Origin: Gammaproteobacteria bacterium
GTDB taxonomy: Bacteria; Pseudomonadota; Gammaproteobacteria; Steroidobacterales; Rariloculaceae
Reading direction: 5' to 3'
NCBI GenBank assembly: GCA_022819855.1
Contig: JAJEGN010000014.1
Span: forward strand, 250,501 to 314,500
DNA: 64,000 nucleotides
Made by a program: the position numbers and the translations under genes. The notes below the pieces were generated by a model, which was not told where the DNA came from, did no database searches, and was given only the letters and a program-made list of their open reading frames with translations. Each line of letters opens with the position of its first letter. Position 1 is the first letter of the stretch. Of the stretch, positions 43,274 through 49,504 are shown one piece after another.

Positions 43274-43681
43274 CTATAGCGGGGCGGCCGTCAAGATGAG
43301 CGCGCCGGCTCGGGTAACGTCCTGGAAATGGGCATCGAAGGTGAGCACGATCGCTCCCGCGCGCACCGCGGCAGCCGCGACCCAAAGGTCGTTGGTTGGC
43401 AGCGGGCGACCGCGCGCACGCAGATCGGTGAATATTTCACCGTAGATTCGTGCGACGCTTGCGTCCAGCGGCAAGACCTCCACGACAGGGTGCGCAAGAA
43501 ACTCCGCGAGTTCAGCTTCGTTTTCATCGGCTCGTGTCCCCGAGAGAAAGCCTGCCCACAACTCGCCGAGAACGACGCTCGGCACTCCTATCCACTCGGC
43601 GCGGTCGATGTGTGCGACGACCTGGGCTTCGCCACGGCGGAAATGACTGTAAGCAGATGTATCCAGGCAAAGCCGGCTCAT
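43274..43681 (-). CDS. vapC: VapC-type PIN-domain toxin
   Basis: A 135-residue PIN-domain ribonuclease, the toxin of a type II toxin-antitoxin pair. The acidic catalytic residues are D7 (CLDTSAYSHF), E40 (GELWAG), D98 (PTNDLWVAA) and D116 (LTFDAHFQD), all in the expected places. VapC toxins cut tRNA or rRNA and stop translation. The ATG overlaps the stop of the upstream antitoxin gene (ATGA), so the pair is translated together. Confidence 0.9.
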   Translation of the reverse strand: MSRLCLDTSAYSHFRRGEAQVVAHIDRAEWIGVPSVVLGELWAGFLSGTRADENEAELAEFLAHPVVEVLPLDASVARIYGEIFTDLRARGRPLPTNDLWVAAAAVRAGAIVLTFDAHFQDVTRAGALILTAAPL

Positions 43682-43926
43682 CGCCAGAGCTCGGAGTCAA
43701 CCTCGCCGAACGGAGCCACACTCTCCTCGAACTGCCTGAACCGGTCCTCGCTCCATGTGCCGGCCAGACCACCCAGGCCGTTGCTGCGGATGTTGCCGCT
43801 GACGCCCAGCGACTCCTCGATCAGTGCCAGCACTGTCCGGTTGAGAGACAGTCCCCGCCGGCGTTTTTCTTCCTTGAGAGCGGCAGCAAGTTCCGCGGAC
43901 ACGTTGCGAATGGTCATTGTGCTCAT
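43678..43926 (-). CDS. vapB: VapB-type ribbon-helix-helix antitoxin
   Basis: An 82-residue antitoxin. The N-terminal ribbon-helix-helix region is MTIRNVSAELAAALKEEKRR with RGLSLNRTVLALIEESLG, and the acidic, Trp-containing C-terminus (FRQFEESVAPFGEVDSELWR) would wrap around VapC. ATG 43926 is chosen because CTGGAGAA stands just before it; an earlier ATG at 43977 lies inside the operator-like palindrome. The gene overlaps vapC by 4 bp. Confidence 0.85.
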   Translation of the reverse strand: MSTMTIRNVSAELAAALKEEKRRRGLSLNRTVLALIEESLGVSGNIRSNGLGGLAGTWSEDRFRQFEESVAPFGEVDSELWR

Positions 43927-43961
43927 GCGTTCTCCAGAATGCATGCATTGAAAGACATCAA

Positions 43962-43977
43962 ATGATAGCACTATCAT
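43962..43977. promoter_or_regulatory. Palindromic operator upstream of vapBC
   Basis: ATGATAG-CA-CTATCAT is a perfect palindrome with 7-bp arms and a two-base centre, 36 bp before the vapB ATG in an AT-richer patch. TATCAT within it could serve as the -10 element. Autoregulation by the VapBC complex at such a site is usual for this family. Confidence 0.6.
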
Positions 43978-44204
43978 GCTGTCATCGTAGCCGCGGCGAT
44001 CGCGTATGAGCTGCGACTGCCCGACGTTGTTTTCACTGGTTCGCGGCGGCGCGCGTCCGGCGTCAGGTTGACATGGGTTTTGTTGCTATGCTCGCATCGC
44101 AGCCGCGGCCGGCAACGAAGACCATGCCTCGGGGAGATGGAGAAGGCGAACAGCAATCCGCCGATGGCCGTGACACAGAACCACAGCAACGCGAGGGCGA
44201 CGGT

Positions 44205-44363
44205 ATGGATCTCGATCAGGAGCAGCCGGGCAAAGGGTCGCTGGCCGAAAAGGCAGAGCCCTGGGAGTCGTGGGAGACCGCGCTTGTCTGGTGGAGCATC
44301 GGTGTGGGGCTCGCGGGGCTCATCGTCCTCGGCTGGCTCGTCGACAGGTTCATTCTGACCTGA
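44205..44363 (+). CDS. Small single-pass membrane protein before the YeiH-like transporter
   Basis: A 52-residue protein with an acidic N-terminus (MDLDQEQPGKGSLAEKAEPW) and one membrane helix (ALVWWSIGVGLAGLIVLGWL) near the C-terminus. ATG 44205 follows GAGGG at good spacing; ATG 44073 or 44124 would add up to 44 low-complexity residues. I do not recognise the family. It is on the same strand and close to the next two genes, so it may be an accessory subunit of the transporter. Confidence 0.55.
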   Translation: MDLDQEQPGKGSLAEKAEPWESWETALVWWSIGVGLAGLIVLGWLVDRFILT

Positions 44364-44393
44364 TCCGGACGGCATCCGGTGGGCAGGTACGTC

Positions 44394-44834
44394 ATGGCGG
44401 CGGTTCGCGAGTATCTGGCAGGGCCCCGGGCGCGGCGTACGCGACGCAATGACAGCAGTAGCGTCAAGGCAATGGACTGCGAGTCGCGTTACCCCCGCGA
44501 GTTCGTGCTGAGCTTCGAGGGCGGCCGCTGGCTCGCCGCGTCGGGCGGAGTCGCTGTCGACGGCAAGGATCTGCCTGAACTCGAAGCATCGCTCGCGCGC
44601 GCCTTCCGCTCGATCCCCGCGCTTGCCGCGCGCCTGCCGGCGCGAGTGCGACTGCGGTTCGACTACGACTCGCTGCCGCGCTGGATGCGCCAGTACCAGG
44701 CGCACTACTTCAACTACTCGCTGGACATCGACGCCGTGACTGCTCCAGAGGATTGCGGCGCCGGCAGGGGCGGAACAGCCCAGCGGATCCGCGGAACCAT
44801 CAGTGCCGAGGCTTCGCCGGAGGGTCGCCGATGA
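44394..44834 (+). CDS. Small soluble protein of unknown function, upstream of YeiH-like gene
   Basis: About 146 residues from ATG 44394; GTG 44379 or ATG 44472 are alternatives. The core, from CESRYPREFVLSFEGGRWLA to RQYQAHYFNYSLDIDA, looks like a compact alpha/beta domain with no signal peptide or helix long enough for a membrane. The last residues SAEASPEGRR are encoded by the first unit of a 56-bp repeat. The stop overlaps an ATG (ATGA) that opens a 19-codon mini-ORF. I do not recognise the family. Confidence 0.6.
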   Translation: MAAVREYLAGPRARRTRRNDSSSVKAMDCESRYPREFVLSFEGGRWLAASGGVAVDGKDLPELEASLARAFRSIPALAARLPARVRLRFDYDSLPRWMRQYQAHYFNYSLDIDAVTAPEDCGAGRGGTAQRIRGTISAEASPEGRR

Positions 44835-44932
44835 CGACAGCGAACAGGTGGCGGCCGAGCGGCATGGCTTCGCCGGGAAACCGCCCATGAACACGACCAA
44901 CCGCCGGTGGTACAGCGGCATGGCCTCGACGG
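44801..44932. repeat. Three 56-bp units across the junction before the YeiH-like gene
   Basis: Units begin at 44801, 44857 and 44913 and share GGCTTCGCCGG and AGCGGCATGGC-like cores; the third is partial and lies inside the transporter gene. Read in the three successive frames they encode SAEASPEGRR-stop, SGMASPGNRP-stop and SGMASTEDWW, which shows a common origin. The unit includes a start codon and stop codon, so duplication created an extra small ORF. Confidence 0.8.
44831..44890 (+). CDS. 19-codon mini-ORF, duplicate of the transporter N-terminus
   Basis: ATG 44831 overlaps the upstream stop (ATGA) and TGA 44888-44890 overlaps the transporter ATG (ATGA). The peptide MTTANRWRPSGMASPGNRP matches MNTTNRRWYSGMAS of the transporter, so it arose by tandem duplication of the gene start with a 56-bp period. 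A stable product is unlikely; coupling of translation is more likely. Confidence 0.4.
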   Translation: MTTANRWRPSGMASPGNRP

Positions 44933-46392
44933 AGGACTGGTGGGCGGTCTGGCTTGGCCTATTCCTTTTCGGCGTGAGTCTGATCTCGATCTGGGGCCTC
45001 GATCTCGTTGGCTGGATGGCGCGGCCGCGGGCCTGGGAGTTGACGAACCTGGCGTCGGACTTCAGTTTCGCCGGCATCCTCCGGCCAGCCGGCGCCGCCT
45101 ATGCCGAGTGGCATCCGCTTGCGCTGTGGCTCACGACCTACGTCGTCTTCACGGGGCTGCTCACGGTCGGAGCCTGGTTCCAGGGGCTCAATTTGAGACG
45201 CTTCATTGCCGGGTTCACGGTGCTCTTTCTCGTGACCTGGGCCTGCTGGCTCATCGGCAATGAGATGCATCTCGCGACGATCGACGCCACGCAGGGCGGC
45301 CGCAATCCCTATGTCGAGAACGGTCTCGGCTGGGGCCTGCAGCTCGGCGACGGCGCGGCCTACCTGCTTGCACTGACCGCCGGACACGTCATCGGCAACT
45401 TCGCCAAGGGCCTCGCCGCGTTCCTGAAGGAGGCCGCGAAACCGGAGTGGTTCATCAAGACGGCGATCGTCTTTCTCGGCATCAAGCTCGGCGTGATGAC
45501 GGTCGACGCGACGAGCTTCGCGCTCGACCTGATCCTCACGGGCGCGGCGGCAACGTTCGTCGCGTATCTTTTCTTCTGGCCGATCGTCTATGCCATGGCG
45601 CGGCGCCTCTTCAAGCTCGGCCGCGATTCCTCGGCCGTGCTCGCGTCCGGCATCTCGATCTGCGGCGTATCGGCCGCGATCGCGACGGCGGGCGCCATCC
45701 GTGCCCGACCGGTTATCCCCGTGACCGTGTCGATGCTCGTCGTGATCTTCGCGATGTTCGAACTCATCATCCTGCCGGGCGTCTATACCGCATTCGCCCC
45801 GGACGAGCCGATCGTCAACGGCGCCGCGATGGGCATGACGGTCAAGACCGACGGCGCCGATGCGGCGGCCGGTGCGCTCCTCGACGAGCTCATGATCGGC
45901 CAGCACCTGCAGACGGCCGGCGAGCAGTGGGAGGAGGGCTGGATCCTGAGCGCGGCGCTGCTCACGAAGATCTGGATCGATGTCTTCATCGGCATCTGGG
46001 CGTTCCTGCTTGCGCTGATCTGGGTCTACAAGGTCGAGCGCCGTCCGGGCCAGGTGTCGATCAGCCCGACGGAAATCTGGTTCCGTTTTCCGAAGTTCGT
46101 GATCGGCTATTTCGTCGCGTGGCTCGGTTACGTGGGGCTCGCTGCATGGTTCCCGGATCACATCGGCGCGGCCGAAGTGGGCGCGAACACCGTGCAGAGC
46201 CCGATGCGACACCTGATGTTCATGCTGACCTTCGTGAGCATGGGCGTCATGACCGATTTCTCGAAGCTCAAGGGCATGGGCCGGCTCGCGCTGCTCTACG
46301 GCGTCGCGCTCGTCGTCGTCATCGCGCCGATCGCCTACGTCGTCGCCTGGCTATTCCATCGCGGGCTGACGCCACCGATCGTGACGCCGTGA
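44887..46392 (+). CDS. YeiH-family putative sulfate/sulfite exporter, enlarged
   Basis: A 501-residue membrane protein. The C-terminal 330 residues match the YeiH (UPF0324) family: FIKTAIVFLGIKLGVMTVDA, SAVLASGISICGVSAAIATA, ARPVIPVTVSMLVVIFAMFE and MGVMTDFSKLKGMG. Family members are usually about 340 residues; here an extra N-terminal region of about 150 residues adds roughly four membrane segments. YeiH-type proteins are annotated as sulfate exporters on limited evidence. ATG 44887 fits the repeat structure and the coupled mini-ORF. Two small genes precede it on the same strand. Confidence 0.8.
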   Translation: MNTTNRRWYSGMASTEDWWAVWLGLFLFGVSLISIWGLDLVGWMARPRAWELTNLASDFSFAGILRPAGAAYAEWHPLALWLTTYVVFTGLLTVGAWFQGLNLRRFIAGFTVLFLVTWACWLIGNEMHLATIDATQGGRNPYVENGLGWGLQLGDGAAYLLALTAGHVIGNFAKGLAAFLKEAAKPEWFIKTAIVFLGIKLGVMTVDATSFALDLILTGAAATFVAYLFFWPIVYAMARRLFKLGRDSSAVLASGISICGVSAAIATAGAIRARPVIPVTVSMLVVIFAMFELIILPGVYTAFAPDEPIVNGAAMGMTVKTDGADAAAGALLDELMIGQHLQTAGEQWEEGWILSAALLTKIWIDVFIGIWAFLLALIWVYKVERRPGQVSISPTEIWFRFPKFVIGYFVAWLGYVGLAAWFPDHIGAAEVGANTVQSPMRHLMFMLTFVSMGVMTDFSKLKGMGRLALLYGVALVVVIAPIAYVVAWLFHRGLTPPIVTP

Positions 46393-46400
46393 CGCCTCCC

Positions 46401-46472
46401 ATGCGATACCGTGTCGGGCCGTTGCGAACAACGGGCTGTAACAGGTTCAACCCTCCGGTGCGCGAAACGTGA
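46401..46472 (+). CDS. 23-codon mini-ORF upstream of purN
   Basis: ATG 46401 lies 8 bp after the transporter stop. The peptide ends LRTTGCNRFNPPVRET; its stop TGA overlaps GTG 46469 (GTGA). The last two-thirds lie in the first unit of a 62-bp direct repeat and match LRTTAHSRSNPVARET of the next mini-ORF. Confidence 0.3.
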   Translation: MRYRVGPLRTTGCNRFNPPVRET

Positions 46473-46538
46473 GCGATCAACTTCTGCGAACGACGGCCCA
46501 TAGCAGGTCCAATCCTGTGGCGCGCGAAACATGAGCGA
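46423..46538. repeat. 62-bp direct repeat spanning the purN start
   Basis: Copies start at 46423 and 46485. Over the first 54 bases about 43 agree by eye. The first copy ends in CGCGAAACGTGAGCGA and the second in CGCGAAACATGAGCGA, so the purN start region has been duplicated, leaving a GTG start in the first copy at 46469 and the ATG start of purN at 46531. Confidence 0.85.
46469..46534 (+). CDS. 21-codon mini-ORF coupled to purN
   Basis: GTG 46469 opens a frame whose peptide starts VSDQ (compare MSDA of PurN) and ends LRTTAHSRSNPVARET. Its stop TGA at 46532-46534 overlaps the purN ATG at 46531. It could act as a leader that brings ribosomes to purN. Confidence 0.35.
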   Translation: MSDQLLRTTAHSRSNPVARET

Positions 46539-47148
46539 CGCCGCGCGGCTCAAGCTGGCCGTATTCGCGTCTGGTACCGGGACGACGCTGCAAGCCGTCA
46601 TCGATGCCTGCGAGTCCGGCGCCCTGCAGGCCACGGTCGCCGTCGTGATCGGCAACAACAGCGGCTCTGGCGCCGCCCGACGCGCCGCGGCGCACGCGAT
46701 CCCGTTCATACATCGGAGCGGGCACACCCACCCCGATCCTGCGAGACTCGACGCCGCGATCCGCGACGCGCTGCTCGCGCACGAGGTCGATCTCGTGCTG
46801 CTCGCGGGCTACATGAAGAAGATCGGGCCGCGGACCCTGAGGGCATTCGCGGGCCGCATGATCAACACTCACCCGGCGCTCCTGCCGAAGTTCGGCGGGC
46901 AGGGCATGTACGGCTCGAACGTCCACGCCGCAGTGCTCGCGAGCGGCGACACGACGACCGGCATCTCCGTGCACCTCGTCGACGGCGACTACGACACGGG
47001 TCGTGTGCTCGCGCAGCGCGAGGTTCCGGTCGAACTCGGCGACGATGCAAGCTCGCTCGCCGAACGCGTGCAGGGCAACGAACGGCCGTTCCTCATCGAG
47101 GTCCTGCAACGCATCGCGACAGGCGGCCTGACCCTGCCATCGTCCTAG
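46531..47148 (+). CDS. purN: Phosphoribosylglycinamide formyltransferase
   Basis: A 205-residue GAR transformylase that uses 10-formyltetrahydrofolate in the third step of purine synthesis. FASGTGTTLQAVIDACESG is the phosphate-binding start, LLAGYMKKIGPRTLRAF the folate region, NTHPALLPKFGGQGMYG carries the conserved Asn and His, and HLVDGDYDTGRVL the catalytic Asp. The usual neighbour purM is absent. ATG 46531 fits the family N-terminus and the repeat. Confidence 0.93.
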   Translation: MSDAARLKLAVFASGTGTTLQAVIDACESGALQATVAVVIGNNSGSGAARRAAAHAIPFIHRSGHTHPDPARLDAAIRDALLAHEVDLVLLAGYMKKIGPRTLRAFAGRMINTHPALLPKFGGQGMYGSNVHAAVLASGDTTTGISVHLVDGDYDTGRVLAQREVPVELGDDASSLAERVQGNERPFLIEVLQRIATGGLTLPSS

Positions 47149-47172
47149 CCGGCCGTCGGCGAAACGACCCGA

Positions 47173-48345
47173 CTACTGCGCCGGCGAGTCGACGTAGGTG
47201 CGGTCCTCGCATTCGGTCGTGCCCGTGTAGGGCAGATCGGAGATCAGCACGGTGTCGCTGCCGGCGTACTCGCCCGCGAGGTAGAGCGGGTCGACGGCAA
47301 CATACTCGCGCGTCAGCGCCATCGCTTCGGTATCGAGAGAGAAACGCTCGACGATATGCAATTCATCGCTGTGCGGCACGCGGCCGTCGGCCGACAGGAT
47401 CCCCGGAGCGAAGCCGACCGTGTCGACAATGAGCACGTCGTCTTCCCAGCGGCCGATCGAGTGGCCGGCAACGCTGGGTTCAATGTCCGCGGGATGTTCC
47501 GCCGCCGCGAGGTCGATGACCCTTTCGATGCCCATCGAGCCGTAGCGCATCCTGATTTCGGTTTCGGTCTGGTCGATGCGGTTGACGTCCATCTCGAACG
47601 TCCAGTCGAAGATGACATTCGTCGGTTCGCAGCGCAGGCGCGGGTTGTCGGTCGAGGAGCCGTCGAAATCCGCGATCGCGGCTGCGCCCGCCTCGGTCAG
47701 CGGCAGTGCGCTCGGCCGCCGGTTCCAGAAGGCGTCGACCGGATCGTCGGCAAACGAGAGGTCCGTGCCGCGCGCGCCGGGAAAGGCCGGCACACCCGGC
47801 GGCAGTTCGCCCGGTTCGAGCTGCTCGGCAACGCTGACTGGCACGAGCGTGCCGCTCTGGCCGCGCGGATCCGACATCACCTGCTGCTCGGCCGCCCAGT
47901 CCCCGGCGATGTTCGGGTCGCCGTTGGCAAGCCTGAGCGGCCGGTCGGCCGGGATCTCCCGCACGGGTTCGGTGAGCTGGCCGTAGCGGTCGACGCTGCG
48001 CCCGTCGGGAAAGAACGCGGTGCCGAGGTAGCAGGTCGTCGGGTCGCGCCGGTCCGGCGAGCCCGTGATCCGGATCTCGAGACCTGCGGGGAACATCTCC
48101 TCGGACCAGCCCGAGCGCCGAAGCACCGTCGCGCCGCGCAGCTCGCAGCGCCACGGCGTGACCGTACCGTCGTCGGCCGTGACTTCGAGATAGAGCCAGG
48201 AATGCGGGTTCATGAAATCGACTTCGGTCACGACGCCGACAAGCTCGATGTCCGTGTTGAGGTCGAAGTTGGCGATGCCGTGGTGGGCATGTGCGGCGCC
48301 GGCGACGGCGATGGAAACGAGCGCGGCAGTGATTGGCTTCTTCAT
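47173..48345 (-). CDS. Secreted protein: DUF6152-type domain fused to a second domain
   Basis: A 390-residue exported protein with a signal peptide ending AAHA. The mature protein starts HHGIANFDLNTDIELVGVV with DFMNPHSWLYLEV, the DUF6152-type domain seen alone at 30028 and 60179. After a linker the C-terminal part (about 225-390) has LRCEPTNVIFDW, GHSIGRWEDDVLIVDTVGF and ELHIVERFSLD, which matches the C-terminal part of the 611-residue protein at 60603. So two modules that are separate genes at 60.2-62.4 kb are fused here. Role unknown; periplasmic location is inferred. Confidence 0.75.
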   Translation of the reverse strand: MKKPITAALVSIAVAGAAHAHHGIANFDLNTDIELVGVVTEVDFMNPHSWLYLEVTADDGTVTPWRCELRGATVLRRSGWSEEMFPAGLEIRITGSPDRRDPTTCYLGTAFFPDGRSVDRYGQLTEPVREIPADRPLRLANGDPNIAGDWAAEQQVMSDPRGQSGTLVPVSVAEQLEPGELPPGVPAFPGARGTDLSFADDPVDAFWNRRPSALPLTEAGAAAIADFDGSSTDNPRLRCEPTNVIFDWTFEMDVNRIDQTETEIRMRYGSMGIERVIDLAAAEHPADIEPSVAGHSIGRWEDDVLIVDTVGFAPGILSADGRVPHSDELHIVERFSLDTEAMALTREYVAVDPLYLAGEYAGSDTVLISDLPYTGTTECEDRTYVDSPAQ

Positions 48346-48646
48346 ACGTCTTTTCCCCGCAGTTGCTTGATGGGTGCCGGTTCGGTGGCAGTTGGTAGCC
48401 GAAATAATGCACCATGCGGCCCGTTCGCCGCAGCCTCGATGCGATGTTCGCGCTGACAGGTGTCGGCTGCCCGGACGGTCGATCGCTTGCTGCGGGACCG
48501 GGAAGCGGCGGGGCAGCCGCGGGAACTGGCGCAGTACAGCGCGATACGGTCACTGAGCCCAGCGATTGCGCTAGCATTCACGTCCGGGCCGAACAACCCG
48601 GATGCCGGGTGCGGTTCGTTTTGCAGAGATAACGAAGGGAGAGATG
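48346..48646. other. Divergent intergenic region, no gene seen
   Basis: About 300 bp between two divergent genes. Several open frames cross it but none has a convincing start or family resemblance. CGAAGGGAGAG at 48633-48643 is the ribosome-binding site of the downstream hydrolase. No convincing promoter pair was found. Confidence 0.4.
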
Positions 48647-49357
48647 ATGAGCACATACGTTCTGGTGCATGGCGCATGGCACGGAAGCTGGTGCTGGAAG
48701 CGCGTTCGCAGCGCGCTCAGGGCGCAGGGTCACGAAGTCTTCACGCCCACGTTGACCGGCGTCGGCGAACGCACGCACCTGATCGCCCCGGACATCAACC
48801 TCGACACGCACATCGACGATGTCGTGAACCTCATCAAGTGGGAAGACCTGTCGGACGTGGTGCTCTGCGGGCACTCCTACGGCGGTTGCGTCGTGTCTGG
48901 CGTCGCCGACCGCGTTCCCGACCGCATCCACGGGATCGTCTACCTCGACGCGTTCGTGCTCGGCGACGGCGAGTGCCTGTTCCAGCACGTTCCCGCCGAA
49001 CAGCGCGCGCTGCTCGAGGGCGGGGCGCGCGAGATCGGCGACGGCTGGAAGATTCCGCCGATCCCGGCGGAAGTGTTCAACGTCAACGAGAACGATCGCG
49101 ACTGGGTCAACAGCCAGTGCACCTTGCAATCGATCGCAACCTTCGAGCAGCCGATCGCGCTGACCGGCGCCCTGGATCAAGTCACAAACGTCACCTACAT
49201 ACGCGCCACGGATTTTGTCGAAGGCTCGCCGTTCGGGCCGTTCGAGGACAAGGCGCGGGCGAACGGCTGGACGGTCGTGCGGATGGCCGCGGGCCACGAT
49301 GTCATGCTCGATCTGCCGGAGGAACTGACCGAAGTGTTGCTGGACGCCGCCGGATGA
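48647..49357 (+). CDS. Alpha/beta hydrolase (EstC/methylesterase-like)
   Basis: A 236-residue alpha/beta hydrolase of the short type related to plant methylesterases and bacterial EstC. YVLVHGAWHGSWCWKRV is the oxyanion region, GHSYGGCVVSG holds the nucleophile serine and AAGHDVMLDLPEELTEVL the catalytic histidine. No cap domain. ATG 48647 has GGGAGAG at good spacing; ATG 48644 directly before it is an alternative. Substrate unknown; it sits upstream of the PQQ dehydrogenase. Confidence 0.88.
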   Translation: MSTYVLVHGAWHGSWCWKRVRSALRAQGHEVFTPTLTGVGERTHLIAPDINLDTHIDDVVNLIKWEDLSDVVLCGHSYGGCVVSGVADRVPDRIHGIVYLDAFVLGDGECLFQHVPAEQRALLEGGAREIGDGWKIPPIPAEVFNVNENDRDWVNSQCTLQSIATFEQPIALTGALDQVTNVTYIRATDFVEGSPFGPFEDKARANGWTVVRMAAGHDVMLDLPEELTEVLLDAAG

Positions 49358-49504
49358 TCGGCGGCGCCGGGCTGCCGCACGGCGTGGGCGTCGCAAGTTG
49401 ACCGACAGGGTTCGTGGGGGACGCAGGGGTATAGTCGACGATTCGACGGCGGAGGCGACGGGATTTCGGGTACAACACGCAGGGCGATCGGGGAGGTAGC
49501 ACCG

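Noticed and set aside
44068..44092. Promoter with TTGACA at 44068-44073 and TATGCT at 44087-44092
   Set aside because: The spacer is only 13 bp, too short for sigma70.
49398..49435. Promoter pair TTGACC and TATAGT before the PQQ dehydrogenase gene
   Set aside because: The spacing is 26 bp, too long for a standard promoter.
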